Below, piece after piece: positions 8,124 through 16,628 of a stretch of DNA of 64,000 bases. The notes below the pieces were generated by a model. That model was not told the DNA's origin. It made no database searches and worked only from the letters and a program-made list of their open reading frames with translations. Position 1 is the first letter of the stretch; each line of letters starts with the position of its first letter. The position numbers and the translations under genes are program-made. The stretch is from Bacillus infantis (GTDB taxonomy: Bacteria > Bacillota > Bacilli > Bacillales > Cytobacillaceae): positions 62,001 to 126,000 of the forward strand of contig NZ_JAIVAP010000002.1 of assembly GCF_020171945.1 (NCBI RefSeq), read 5' to 3'.

Positions 8124-10259
8124 ATGATCACAGTGGAACGGATGTACCATGCGTATCTTGATGAATTGAATATCATTGCCATCCTGCTTCCCCGTTCTTA
8201 TTACAATGGCAGCTGTTCTGAATTTGCTCTTTCAGGCCTGGATGGGAAGAAGGAGCTAATTATTAAAGAACGGCAGGAACTGGAAGAGGAGATTAAATAT
8301 ATTTGCACCTTTGAAGGTGATCTGGATCTCGGAACAACCTGCTGGATTCATGATGAACATGGGGGGAAGACAGACCTTCAGATCGGATCTGTTATCCGGA
8401 CAGAGGCATTTGATGAGAAATATTATTATGGAGGGAGCCTCGGGTGCTTTTATACAGAAGAACAGACGCTGTTCAAGCTATGGGCCCCTACTGCCACTCA
8501 AGCCAGGCTGTCGATAGAGGATCCCGGGAAGGGAATTACGGAATATGCGATGGAAAGAGGGGATTATGGGGTCTGGTCCTATTGTGCCGAGGGAGATCTT
8601 GAGCTTCATGCCTATTCTTATAAGGTATGCATCGATCTTGAGTGGCGGGAGGCTGCAGACCCATATGCTGCCGCACTTACGGCCAATGGGGAGAAAGCCG
8701 TCGTTGCAAGTCCCGGGAAAATAAAGATATCTGAACATGAGCTTCCGCAGCTGGAACATGATACAGATGCGGTCATATACGAAACCCATATCAGGGACTT
8801 TACCATCCATCCCGGGAGCGGTGCGGATAAAAAAGGCACATACCGGGGCGCGGCAGAGCTGGGTACAAAGGGGCCTGACGGCTGTTCGACCGGCCTTTCC
8901 TATGTGAAGGAGCTTGGGGCAACTCATATCGAATTTCTCCCATTCCATGATTTTGCTGGGGTGGATGAGCTTGGGGAAAAGTCGGATTATAACTGGGGCT
9001 ATAACCCGCTCCACTTCAACGCGCCTGATGGCAGCTATTCCGAGGACCCGGAAAACCCGTATTTGCGGATCCGCGAATTGAAGGACTTGATTTCAGCTGT
9101 CCATTCTCAGGGGCTGCGGGTCATAATGGACGCTGTGTACAACCATGTTTATATCAGGGAAACATCCGATTTTGAAAAGCTTGTACCCGGCTATTACTTC
9201 CGGCATGATGAGTTCGGGATGCCTTCAAACGGAACCGGGGTAGGCAATGACTTTGCCTCTGAGAGGAGAATGGCGGGAAAGTTCATCATCGATTCCGTAA
9301 AGTTCTGGCTGCATGAATATAAAATTGACGGTCTGCGCTTTGATCTGATGGGAATCCTGGATGTCGGGACGATGAAAGAGGTCAGGAAAGCTGCAGATGA
9401 AGCCGGCAGGCATATCCTCGTCATCGGAGAGGGGTGGGACCTTAACACTCCTCTCCCGCAGGAACAGAAGGCCAATCTGCGCAACCAGGCCAAGCTCGAG
9501 AGGATCGGCCAGTTCAATGACTGGTTCAGGGATTCTATTAAGGGAAGCACATTCAATATGTATGATAAAGGCTATGCACTCGGAAATACACATTACCGCG
9601 AGGATGCGAAACAGGTTCTTGCCGGAAGCATCGGAATGGGCAAAAAGGCACTCTTCCGTTCACCTGGGCAGTCTGTGAACTATGCCGAATCGCATGATAA
9701 CCATACACTATGGGATAAGCTTGGCGCATGTTTCCCTGAAGAGGGAGAGGAATTCAAGCAGAAGCACCACCGGCTTGCGACGGCAATGGTCATCCTTGCA
9801 CAGGGGATCCCTTTCCTTCACAGCGGACAGGAATTTTTCAGGACAAAAAACGGGGACGGCAACAGCTATCGGTCGCCAAATGAGATCAACTGGCTTGATT
9901 GGGAGCGCCGCCTTCACTATCAGGATAATGTGAATTATATAAAAGGGCTGATTGACATAAGGAAAAAAATCAAAGCTTTCCGCTTTCACAGCACAGACCT
10001 GGTCAGGAAGCATATGCAGTTCATCCAGGCAGAAGAACCGATGATTGCATTCGAGCTGCAGGATATCAGGGAATTCGGGGGCTATGATTCCATCAGGGTA
10101 TGCTTCAATCCTTCCTGGGAGGAGCGGACGCTCACTGCAGAAGGAGAATGGGAAGTTTTGGCGGACGGAGACGCGGCGGGTGCAGAACCGGTGAATACTG
10201 TGAACTCGGGGGCTGTAAGAATTGCCCCATGCAGCCTGCTGATCCTTGCCAGAAGGTGA
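8124..10259 (+). CDS. amyX: Type I pullulanase AmyX
   Basis: 711-residue glycoside hydrolase family 13 enzyme that debranches alpha-1,6 links in pullulan or glycogen-type glucans. The type I pullulanase signature YNWGYNP is near residue 293. The GH13 catalytic residues are visible: the nucleophile Asp in DGLRFDLMG near 405, the acid/base Glu in VIGEGWD near 435, and the third Asp in AESHDNHT near 525. N-terminal accessory (CBM-like) modules fill residues 1-230. No signal peptide is present, so it acts inside the cell. The start at 8124 follows GCGGAGTGAG; the longer upstream frame lies in a repeat. The protein resembles B. subtilis AmyX, which lies at this locus next to ytmP. Confidence 0.95.
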   Translation: MITVERMYHAYLDELNIIAILLPRSYYNGSCSEFALSGLDGKKELIIKERQELEEEIKYICTFEGDLDLGTTCWIHDEHGGKTDLQIGSVIRTEAFDEKYYYGGSLGCFYTEEQTLFKLWAPTATQARLSIEDPGKGITEYAMERGDYGVWSYCAEGDLELHAYSYKVCIDLEWREAADPYAAALTANGEKAVVASPGKIKISEHELPQLEHDTDAVIYETHIRDFTIHPGSGADKKGTYRGAAELGTKGPDGCSTGLSYVKELGATHIEFLPFHDFAGVDELGEKSDYNWGYNPLHFNAPDGSYSEDPENPYLRIRELKDLISAVHSQGLRVIMDAVYNHVYIRETSDFEKLVPGYYFRHDEFGMPSNGTGVGNDFASERRMAGKFIIDSVKFWLHEYKIDGLRFDLMGILDVGTMKEVRKAADEAGRHILVIGEGWDLNTPLPQEQKANLRNQAKLERIGQFNDWFRDSIKGSTFNMYDKGYALGNTHYREDAKQVLAGSIGMGKKALFRSPGQSVNYAESHDNHTLWDKLGACFPEEGEEFKQKHHRLATAMVILAQGIPFLHSGQEFFRTKNGDGNSYRSPNEINWLDWERRLHYQDNVNYIKGLIDIRKKIKAFRFHSTDLVRKHMQFIQAEEPMIAFELQDIREFGGYDSIRVCFNPSWEERTLTAEGEWEVLADGDAAGAEPVNTVNSGAVRIAPCSLLILARR

Positions 10260-10626
10260 AAGGAGCTGCCCTTTTGCACGCCCGGGGCTGATTCGGGATC
10301 AAACCATTAAAATTAAAAAGAAATCATTATAATAAAATACTGTTTTTATCTCTGATTGACTTGACTAGAAAACACGCTAAGAGATAAAATTTATAAGATA
10401 GCTATTGCAGGACATTTGCTTCAATAGCTTTTTTTTATTTTACTTTGCTTTTTTATACAAAAGTCCTTTAATCAATTAGCGGCGGAATGGACAGGGAGCA
10501 GACTTTGCTTTCTTGTGCAGACACGCATATATAAAGGGGAGACTGCAGAAGGACTGGCTGAGATGCGGGCCTTGCACCTTCCTTATTCGCATTTAATTTG
10601 CAGAAAAACATTGTAGGTGAACAATT
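10260..10626. other. Intergenic region amyX-ytmP with a delayed terminator
   Basis: This is a 367-base gap without a coding frame of its own. It holds AT-rich sequence with a perfect TATAAT near 10330 and TTGACTTGACT near 10356, then a hairpin at 10398-10440. No further structure was recognised between 10441 and the ytmP ribosome site. Confidence 0.5.
10398..10440 (+). terminator. Rho-independent terminator downstream of amyX
   Basis: Hairpin AGCTATTG / CAATAGCT with a 14-base loop, followed by an eight-base T-run. It lies about 140 bases after the amyX stop, leaving a long 3' tail or a separate short transcript between them. Confidence 0.85.
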
Positions 10627-11406
10627 TTGGAACATTTATTTGGACAAGATTGGGAGATAGTTCCTGCCGGAGGAGCGACAGGTGAAGCATTTTTTGCCCA
10701 GCATGAAGAGCAGCAATTATTCTTGAAGCGGAATTCTTCGCCATTTCTCGCTGTTTTGTCAGCAGAAGGAATTGTTCCAAAGCTTGTGTGGACAAAAAGG
10801 CTTGAAAATGGGGATGTTATAACAGCCCAGCAATGGCTTGCCGGAAGGGAATTGAAGCCGGGGGATATGGAAGATGAACGGGTAGCCAGGCTTCTCAAGA
10901 AAATCCATGACTCCAGGCCCCTCCTTGGGATGCTCAGCAGGCTGGGAAAGTCCCCGCTGAAGCCAGAAGCCATACTGAACGCGGTCACAGAAGAGCTGGA
11001 TGAAGAAATCAGCAGACTGGATGCTGTCAGGAAGGCCCTCGGGTTCCTTGAAGAAGAGAAGGGGAATATCTGCTGTGAAGATATGGTCGTCTGCCATTGC
11101 GACGTCAATCATAACAACTGGCTGCTCACAGAGAACGACCAGCTGTATCTGATTGATTGGGATGGAGCGATGATTGCCGATCCCGCCATTGATCTCGGGA
11201 TGCTCTTATACTGGTACATCCCCCGCGAAAAGTGGAATTCCTGGCTGGAGCGGTATGGCATGGAATTGACACCCTCCCTTGCCCTTCGCATGAAATGGTA
11301 TGTGGCTGCCCAGACTCTGACTTCGATTCAATGGCATAAAAGCAAGGGAAGATATGAAGAAATGGATAGGTGGATCCAGTTCCTCAAGGAGCTTGACCTG
11401 GGCTAG
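10627..11406 (+). CDS. ytmP: YtmP, aminoglycoside/choline kinase-like phosphotransferase
   Basis: 259-residue protein-kinase-fold phosphotransferase. The catalytic loop VVCHCDVNHNNWLL near residue 157 carries the HxDxxxxN pattern, and the metal-binding YLIDWDGA lies near 175, as in APH/choline kinases. The TTG start at 10627 is supported by TAGGTGA seven bases before it. The natural substrate of YtmP is unknown; the family includes choline, homoserine and aminoglycoside kinases. The last four bases overlap the end of ytzH on the opposite strand. Confidence 0.88.
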   Translation: MEHLFGQDWEIVPAGGATGEAFFAQHEEQQLFLKRNSSPFLAVLSAEGIVPKLVWTKRLENGDVITAQQWLAGRELKPGDMEDERVARLLKKIHDSRPLLGMLSRLGKSPLKPEAILNAVTEELDEEISRLDAVRKALGFLEEEKGNICCEDMVVCHCDVNHNNWLLTENDQLYLIDWDGAMIADPAIDLGMLLYWYIPREKWNSWLERYGMELTPSLALRMKWYVAAQTLTSIQWHKSKGRYEEMDRWIQFLKELDLG

Positions 11407-11693
11407 GAAAGCTGGTCAATGCTCTCTACCCACTGGGAGAGCTCCTGCTGGTGCAGCTCTATATGGCCGTCGAGATTGGAAGAGCCTGCGCCATTTTGAC
11501 TGTAGCTGTAAATCTGCTCCAGCACTGTCCTGACCTCCTGGCCAATATTTGCGTTGACCATGAGGGATTTCACCAAACGCTCCAATTGTTCACACTCTGA
11601 AACCGATCCGCAGCAGTCTGTCTGATGACTGCTTAATATATCCCTCAGCAGGGTTAATTGATCCGTATGGCACAGCGGCATATGATTCAGCAT
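11403..11693 (-). CDS. ytzH: YtzH family protein
   Basis: 96-residue small soluble protein that matches the YtzH family in length, composition and position (convergent with ytmP). It is rich in Gln, Leu and Ser, predicted helical, and has a Cys-Cys pair near residue 27 (QTDCCGSVSEC) and a third Cys near 34. Neither catalytic motifs nor membrane segments are visible. Function is unknown in the family. Its promoter region contains the hairpin at 11733-11774, which would end the upstream minus-strand gene. Confidence 0.82.
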   Translation of the reverse strand: MLNHMPLCHTDQLTLLRDILSSHQTDCCGSVSECEQLERLVKSLMVNANIGQEVRTVLEQIYSYSQNGAGSSNLDGHIELHQQELSQWVESIDQLS

Positions 11694-11732
11694 CCTTTCT
11701 ATTTGTACATGAATGGGATTGAGGGCTCCAAC

Positions 11733-11774
11733 AAAAAAAGGAATTCACATTTATCTTGTGAATTCCTTTTTTTT
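11733..11774. terminator. Bidirectional terminator between the 59-aa gene and ytzH
   Basis: Perfect inverted repeat GGAATTCAC / GTGAATTCC with a 9-base loop, flanked by A7 on the left and T8 on the right. On the minus strand it follows the small gene ending at 11794 and precedes ytzH. Confidence 0.88.
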
Positions 11775-11793
11775 ATTATTCATAGCTTATCGT

Positions 11794-11973
11794 TTATGCA
11801 TGGTTGACAGGCTTGCCAATATAAAGTCTCTGCCTCTTTGATCTGACTTTCTGTGTCCATTTTCTGTTTCTAAGCTTCTCATAAGGGTAGACAGTCACAC
11901 TGTAGCCAAGGAACATAATGCCTATAACTAAAAGGACGGCTATTTCCAATCCTGTCTCAATCAATTTTCTCAT
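11794..11973 (-). CDS. Small single-pass membrane protein, 59 residues
   Basis: A short coding region between ytzH and trmB. The minus-strand ATG at 11973 follows AAAAAGGAGCT with 10-base spacing. The translation starts MRKLIETGLEIAVLLVIG, continues as one hydrophobic segment to about residue 27, and ends with a strongly basic tail (KLRNRKWTQKVRSKRQR) and a stop at 11796. A terminator follows at 11733-11774. One membrane span with a basic cytoplasmic tail is the whole of the protein. No family was recognised. The clear ribosome site, terminator and membrane-protein composition make it likely to be a real gene. Confidence 0.68.
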   Translation of the reverse strand: MRKLIETGLEIAVLLVIGIMFLGYSVTVYPYEKLRNRKWTQKVRSKRQRLYIGKPVNHA

Positions 11974-12254
11974 GCTAATTCAGCTCCTTTTTATGCCTGG
12001 AGGAAAAGCCTGCCAGGCGGCGTTTTTCCCGTTCGCGTACACTCTTAAAACCTTAACAAAACATCCCATAAATGAAAAACGCATTCTCGTGTGATATATA
12101 GGAGATATTTCCGGTATCATAAGATGAACACGCTTTAACAGACAGTGCCCTTACATATGCGGCCATATGCTCCCCGATCCTTCCTGAACGAGGGTTGCAT
12201 CGATTGGGAAGGCATGGTATTGTTTGAACGATATTATTATTTAGGGGTGTCCTC

Positions 12255-12893
12255 ATGAGACAAAGAAACAAGCCTTGGGCTAAAGATAAATTAATGCAGC
12301 ATCCGCAATATGTCATACTGGAGCCGGATCAGCATAAAGGAAAATGGGCTGAAGTATTTGGGGCAGACCAGCCTCTCCATATTGAGATAGGTACAGGGAA
12401 AGGCCGGTTCATCACCGGGATGGCTAAGGCCAATCCTCATATCAACTATATCGGAATAGAATTGGCAGAAAGCGTCATCGTTACTGCTCTTGATAAGCTT
12501 ATCGAAGAAGAACTTCCCAATCTGAAGCTGATGAATGCCAATGCCAAAAACCTGGCAGAGTATTTTAATAAAGGGGACGTAGACAGGGTTTATCTTAATT
12601 TCTCAGACCCTTGGCCAAAGACCCGGCATGAAAAAAGAAGGCTCACATTCAAAAGCTTTCTTGATGTCTACAAAAGCATCCTTGTGGATCAAGGGGAAAT
12701 CCATTTCAAGACTGACAACCAGGGACTGTTCGAATATTCACTGACAAGCTTCTCCGAATACGGACTCCTCCTCACCTACGTCAGCCTCGACCTTCACAAC
12801 AGCGGCTATGAAGGCAATATCATGACCGAATACGAAGAAAAATTCTCCGGCAGAGGCAGCAGAATCTACCGCTCTGAAGTGAGATATCAATAA
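12255..12893 (+). CDS. trmB: tRNA (guanine-N7-)-methyltransferase TrmB (YtmQ)
   Basis: 212-residue SAM-dependent methyltransferase that makes m7G46 in the variable loop of tRNA. The SAM-binding motif [11 protein letters not shown] is near residue 43, and the family signature [17 protein letters not shown] is near 115. The C-terminal [13 protein letters not shown] segment is also typical. The start at 12255 follows AGGGGTG at short spacing. It stands alone, ended by the hairpin at 12933-12966. Confidence 0.95.
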   Translation: MRQRNKPWAKDKLMQHPQYVILEPDQHKGKWAEVFGADQPLHIEIGTGKGRFITGMAKANPHINYIGIELAESVIVTALDKLIEEELPNLKLMNANAKNLAEYFNKGDVDRVYLNFSDPWPKTRHEKRRLTFKSFLDVYKSILVDQGEIHFKTDNQGLFEYSLTSFSEYGLLLTYVSLDLHNSGYEGNIMTEYEEKFSGRGSRIYRSEVRYQ

Positions 12894-12932
12894 AATTGCA
12901 GAAAGCTGCTCGCGGGCGGCTTTGGTATAGAC

Positions 12933-12966
12933 AAAAGGAGTACGGATATTTCGTACTCCTTCTTTG
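12933..12966 (+). terminator. Terminator downstream of trmB
   Basis: Hairpin GGAGTAC / GTACTCC with a 9-base loop, preceded by AAAA and followed by TTCTTT. Confidence 0.75.
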
Positions 12967-13036
12967 GTTATGTTTTTTAGGATTTACTGTGAAAGGCCAC
13001 AACAATTGTTCATTTGTTTAGCTTTTTAAATGGGCT

Positions 13037-13167
13037 GTTAATTTCCGTTCCAGGCACTTCGCTTTCCGCGGGGCGACGCTGAGCCTCCTCTTCGCTACGC
13101 TCATGCGGGGTCTCAGCCTTGCCGCTACTTCCCGCAGGAGTCTGCGTGCCTTCCACTCCAATTAACA
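13037..13167. repeat. 131-bp intergenic palindromic repeat
   Basis: GC-rich block in an otherwise AT-rich gap of 457 bases. It is bounded by the inverted ends GTTAATT / AATTAAC and contains nested complementary arms, AGGCAC with GTGCCT and GCTGAG with CTCAGC. Short reading frames in it are not convincing. From memory, very similar sequences containing the TTCGCTTTCCGCGGGGCGAC core recur in many Bacillaceae intergenic regions; no search was possible here. Function unknown. Confidence 0.7.
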
Positions 13168-13350
13168 GGTTCAATAACCTTGGGAATGCAACTAAGTTTT
13201 TTAAAGATAAAACCAAAAATCTTCCTAATTTCAATACATTTCAATAATTCTGTTGTATCTTATTTTATGCTGAGCAAATATTCCACCAACTCCCCTCTTA
13301 ATGATAAACTAACAAGTATACATACAATCTGCTGAAAAGGGAGTGCGCAA

Positions 13351-14190
13351 ATGGAAACCTTAAAATTAAAAACAGTCAAGCTCACGTGGCTCAACGGCGG
13401 GGTCACACATCTGGATGGCGGCGCCATGTTCGGCGTTGTGCCAAAGGCACTGTGGGAAAAGAAATATCCCTGCAATGAAAAAAACCAGATCGAGCTAAGG
13501 ACAGATCCAATCCTTGTGGAAGCTAACGGGAAAAAGATGCTCATAGAAACAGGCATCGGTTCCGGCAAGCTTAACGAAAAGCAAAAGCGGAACTACGGAG
13601 TGACAGAAGAATCCAGCCTTGAAAAATCCCTCGGGGAGCTTAACCTTGGCCCGGAGGATATCGATTATGTACTGATGACCCATCTGCATTTTGACCATGC
13701 ATGCGGCCTTACCAGGCTTGAAGGGGAAGAATTTGTATCTGTATTCCCAAATGCCAGGATCATTGTATCGGAAACCGAATGGGAAGAGATGCGCAATCCG
13801 AACATCCGGTCCAGGAATACATACTGGAAAGAGAACTGGAGCGGGATAGAGGGCCAGGTAGTCACATTTAAAGATGAATGGAGCTTCGGCCCAGTGAGAA
13901 TGGTCCACACAGGCGGTCACAGTGATGGGCATTCCATTATTCTCATCGAGGAAGAAGGGGAAACAATCGTTCATATGGCTGACATCATGCCGACTCATGC
14001 CCACCAGAATGTTCTGTGGGTGCTTGCTTTTGACGATTATCCGATGGACTCAATCGCTGCAAAGCAGAAGTGGCTTGAGTACGGAATCAGCAAGGATGCA
14101 TGGTTCACGTTTTATCATGATGCCTATTACCGGGCGATAAAATGGGGCGGAGATAAACAGCTGAAGGAAGAGCTGAAACGAACCAGATAA
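13351..14190 (+). CDS. ytnP: N-acyl homoserine lactonase-type metallo-beta-lactamase YtnP
   Basis: 279-residue metallo-beta-lactamase-fold hydrolase. The dinuclear zinc motif is seen as [13 protein letters not shown] near residue 110, with further ligands in [10 protein letters not shown] near 190 and [10 protein letters not shown] near 208. B. subtilis YtnP is a quorum-quenching lactonase that degrades signals of competing Streptomyces, so a similar role is a fair inference. The start at 13351 follows AAAAGGGAGTG. No signal peptide is present. It ends at a terminator shared with the convergent ytzB. Confidence 0.92.
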   Translation: METLKLKTVKLTWLNGGVTHLDGGAMFGVVPKALWEKKYPCNEKNQIELRTDPILVEANGKKMLIETGIGSGKLNEKQKRNYGVTEESSLEKSLGELNLGPEDIDYVLMTHLHFDHACGLTRLEGEEFVSVFPNARIIVSETEWEEMRNPNIRSRNTYWKENWSGIEGQVVTFKDEWSFGPVRMVHTGGHSDGHSIILIEEEGETIVHMADIMPTHAHQNVLWVLAFDDYPMDSIAAKQKWLEYGISKDAWFTFYHDAYYRAIKWGGDKQLKEELKRTR

Positions 14191-14202
14191 AAAAAAGCAT
14201 GT

Positions 14203-14233
14203 AAAAGGCCGGAGCAAAAGAATCCGGCCTTTT
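14203..14233. terminator. Bidirectional terminator between ytnP and ytzB
   Basis: Inverted repeat AAAAGGCCGGA / TCCGGCCTTTT with a 9-base loop between two convergent genes. Confidence 0.9.
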
Positions 14234-14239
14234 AATTCT

Positions 14240-14554
14240 CTAAGACAGCGGGTAGGCATCCAATATCGTTCCGGTGCGGCTGTCTGCGACAAATTCGTAT
14301 TGTGATACCGCTCCGTCAGCAGTCCTTGAGATGCCGCCTTTATAGACATTATAGCTAAGACCGTGCTTTTCATAAGGCTCAGGCTGCATATGTATCCATG
14401 ATCCGCTGATCGGGCCATTTTTCTTGAAAGCGGCTTTAGCCTGGTCAAGCGCTTTTTCTGGAGATACCACTGTTCTATCTGCCAATAATTCCTTTGCAGC
14501 CAAGCCGCCTGCTACTCCGACTCCAACACCAAGCAAAAATGATTTCCAGTTCAT
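14240..14554 (-). CDS. ytzB: PepSY domain protein YtzB
   Basis: 104-residue protein with an N-terminal hydrophobic segment (SFLLGVGVGVAGGLAA, residues 4-20) that anchors or exports it, followed by one PepSY-type domain. Such domains occur in propeptides and are thought to inhibit proteases or sense the envelope. The conserved pattern of a paired helix (ALDQAKAAFKKNG) and a strand ending in DSRTGTILDAYPL supports the assignment. It is convergent with ytnP, as in B. subtilis. The start at 14554 follows AGGGGCAGA on the minus strand. Confidence 0.82.
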   Translation of the reverse strand: MNWKSFLLGVGVGVAGGLAAKELLADRTVVSPEKALDQAKAAFKKNGPISGSWIHMQPEPYEKHGLSYNVYKGGISRTADGAVSQYEFVADSRTGTILDAYPLS

Positions 14555-14767
14555 AGTCTGCCCCTCCGTCTTTTTCCTGCATTGTTGTTCTTACTCCATT
14601 CTACCAAATGTAACCGGATATATTAAAGTGATTCACTTAAAGTGATGAACATGGGAGCGCTTCCCGGGGCACGGTAAGAGGAAAAGGTGGTAAGAGGTAT
14701 GAAAGTTCTGTAAAATAAATGTATACATAATAAGAAAGAGATAAAACCCATAAAAGGAGCAGGTACA

Positions 14768-15841
14768 ATGAACAATAAAACATTGCAGCTTTTTAAAACA
14801 CTGACAGAATTGCCGGGAGCGCCGGGAAATGAACATTTGGTCCGCAAGTTTATGCGTGAGCAGCTTGGCCAGTATGCAGATGAAGTGGTCCAGGACAAGC
14901 TTGGGGGAGTATTTGGAGTAAAAAGGGGAGATGAGGAAGGGCCGACTGTGATGGTAGCAGGCCATATGGATGAAGTTGGCTTCATGGTCACCTCCATTAC
15001 CGATAACGGTATGATCCGCTTCCAGACCCTTGGCGGCTGGTGGAGCCAGGTTCTTCTTGCCCAGAGGGTGCAGATCATGACCAATAATGGGCCAGTCACA
15101 GGCGTAATTGGATCCATCCCTCCACACCTGCTGGATGAAGCCAAGCGCAGCAAGCCGATGGATATTAAAAATATGCTGATTGATATCGGTGCAGATGACC
15201 GTGCAGATGCAGAAAGGATCGGCATTAAGCCAGGCCAGCAGATCCTGCCGATTTGTCCGTTCACGCCAATGGCAAATGAAAAGAAAATCATGGCAAAGGC
15301 CTGGGATAACCGTTATGGATGCGGTCTCGCGGTTGAGCTTCTGGAAGAAATAAAAGACGAAAAACTGCCGAATATCCTTTATTCCGGTGCGACAGTCCAG
15401 GAAGAAGTCGGACTAAGAGGTGCGCAGACAGCCGCCAATATGATCAAGCCTGATATTTTCTTTGCACTGGATGCAAGCCCAGCAAATGATATGACAGGCG
15501 ATAAAAGGGAATTCGGCCAGCTTGGGAAGGGCGCGCTGCTCCGCATTTTGGACCGCTCCATGGTTACGCACCGCGGCATGAGGGAATTTGTACTGGATAC
15601 AGCTGAGAAGAATAATGTGCCTTACCAGTATTTTGTTTCCCAGGGCGGAACAGATGCAGGGCGTGTCCACACTTCAAATGAAGGAGTCCCAAGTGCGGTA
15701 GTCGGCATTTGCTCCCGTTATATCCATACCCACGCTTCCATTATCCATGTGGATGATTATGCGGCAGCGAAGGAGCTTCTGGTCAAGCTTGTTAAATCCT
15801 GCGACAAAACCACTGTCGCATCCATCCGCGAAAACGCGTAA
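14768..15841 (+). CDS. ytoP: M42 family glutamyl aminopeptidase YtoP
   Basis: 357-residue cobalt/zinc aminopeptidase of the M42 (FrvX-like) family, which forms large cytoplasmic tetrahedral complexes. Metal and catalytic motifs are present: AGHMDEVGF (near residue 67), AWDNRYG (near 180), QEEVGLRGA (catalytic Glu, near 214), LDASPANDM (near 237) and a late His in RYIHTHASI near 322. The start at 14768 follows AAAAGGAGC. A long minus-strand frame covers part of the gene but shows no coding features. It ends with the hairpin at 15855-15880. Confidence 0.94.
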   Translation: MNNKTLQLFKTLTELPGAPGNEHLVRKFMREQLGQYADEVVQDKLGGVFGVKRGDEEGPTVMVAGHMDEVGFMVTSITDNGMIRFQTLGGWWSQVLLAQRVQIMTNNGPVTGVIGSIPPHLLDEAKRSKPMDIKNMLIDIGADDRADAERIGIKPGQQILPICPFTPMANEKKIMAKAWDNRYGCGLAVELLEEIKDEKLPNILYSGATVQEEVGLRGAQTAANMIKPDIFFALDASPANDMTGDKREFGQLGKGALLRILDRSMVTHRGMREFVLDTAEKNNVPYQYFVSQGGTDAGRVHTSNEGVPSAVVGICSRYIHTHASIIHVDDYAAAKELLVKLVKSCDKTTVASIRENA

Positions 15842-15854
15842 AAACAACAGCCCG

Positions 15855-15880
15855 GAGGCAGCAGCAGTGCTGCCTCTTTT
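15855..15880 (+). terminator. Terminator downstream of ytoP
   Basis: Hairpin GAGGCAGC / GCTGCCTC with a 6-base loop, followed by TTTT. Confidence 0.82.
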
Positions 15881-15934
15881 CAATGTGCCATTCAGGCAAT
15901 ATAGAAAGAAGCAATGAAAAAGGAGAACAGCTCT

Positions 15935-16459
15935 ATGAAGATTATAATAGGTTCTAAAAACCCGGCGAAAATAGGTGCGGTGGAAGCTATTTTCAATGAA
16001 AGCGGCTTTAAAGTCATTCCTGTTGATGTACCTTCCGGTGTGAGCGACCAGCCTTTTACAGATGAGGAAACGATCAAAGGGGCTGTACAAAGAGCGGAAC
16101 TGGCACTGAAAGAAGGAAGCGGGGATATAGGGATCGGCCTCGAAGGCGGGGTCCAGAACACAGCAGCAGGTTTGTTTCTCTGCAATTGGGGGGCGCTTGC
16201 CCAAAAAGGCAAAGAAACAATCGTCGCCGGCGGGGCCAGGATCCCCCTTCCGCAGGAGATTGCCGAAGAGCTGCTCGCAGGCCGTGAGCTTGGGCCTGTC
16301 ATGGATGAATATGCCCAAAAAGAAAACATCCGGAAAAAAGAAGGCGCCATCGGTATTTTTACAAATGGCAGGGTCGACAGGGCAGAAATGTTTGCACATG
16401 TTGTCAGGCTGCTCGCCGGGCAGTTTGAGTACAGGAACAGGAAAAGGGAGAGGCTGTGA
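15935..16459 (+). CDS. DUF84 family inosine/xanthosine triphosphatase
   Basis: 174-residue protein of the DUF84/YjjX family, which hydrolyses non-canonical purine triphosphates (ITP, XTP) so that they do not enter RNA or DNA. The N-terminus IIIGSKNPAKIGAVEAIF carries the nucleotide-binding SxNxxK pattern, and VPSGVSDQPFTDEETIKGA and IGIGLEGGVQ are further family motifs. The ATG at 15914 lies ahead of the AAAGGAGAAC ribosome site, so ATG 15935 is taken as the start. The stop codon lies inside the stem of the following terminator. Confidence 0.86.
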   Translation: MKIIIGSKNPAKIGAVEAIFNESGFKVIPVDVPSGVSDQPFTDEETIKGAVQRAELALKEGSGDIGIGLEGGVQNTAAGLFLCNWGALAQKGKETIVAGGARIPLPQEIAEELLAGRELGPVMDEYAQKENIRKKEGAIGIFTNGRVDRAEMFAHVVRLLAGQFEYRNRKRERL

Positions 16460-16480
16460 ACCTCTCCCTTGCTTTGTTTT
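16446..16480 (+). terminator. Terminator overlapping the end of the DUF84 gene
   Basis: Hairpin GGGAGAGG / CCTCTCCC with a 7-base loop, followed by a T-rich tract (TTGCTTTGTTTT). The coding stop at 16457-16459 falls within the loop. Confidence 0.75.
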
Positions 16481-16481
16481 A

Positions 16482-16628
16482 AGCAAGCCGCCTCCGCATT
16501 TCAATTGTCCAGCTCCAGCGGCTAGAGCCTCCAGTCATAAGCCAATCAGGCTAAAAGGTTAAAGAACAACCTTTCATCCTGCTCGTCTTATGCTTGTCGG
16601 CTCTGGGCAAGCCGCCTCCGCATTTCAG
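16482..16628. repeat. Solitary copy of the 124-bp structured repeat, with a partial copy before it
   Basis: A full unit runs from GTCCAGCTCC at 16507 to about 16628, preceded by a 25-base tail of another unit (16482-16506). Paired arms are GCGGCT with AGCCGC, GAGCC with GGCTC, CATAAG with CTTATG, and AAAGGTT with AACCTTT around the apical AAAGAAC loop. It is the same family as the array at 45422-45955. Its last bases include the ytoQ stop codon on the minus strand. Confidence 0.85.

Noticed and set aside
13010-13234. 74-codon minus-strand frame through the 131-bp repeat
   Set aside because: It is created by the repeat itself and has no ribosome site.
14623-15291. Minus-strand frame of 222 codons over ytoP
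   Set aside because: Antisense to conserved M42 motifs with no ribosome site.
15674-16504. Minus-strand reading frame of 276 codons across ytoP and the DUF84 gene
   Set aside because: It runs through two genes with recognised motifs and a terminator, and the translation shows no family features.
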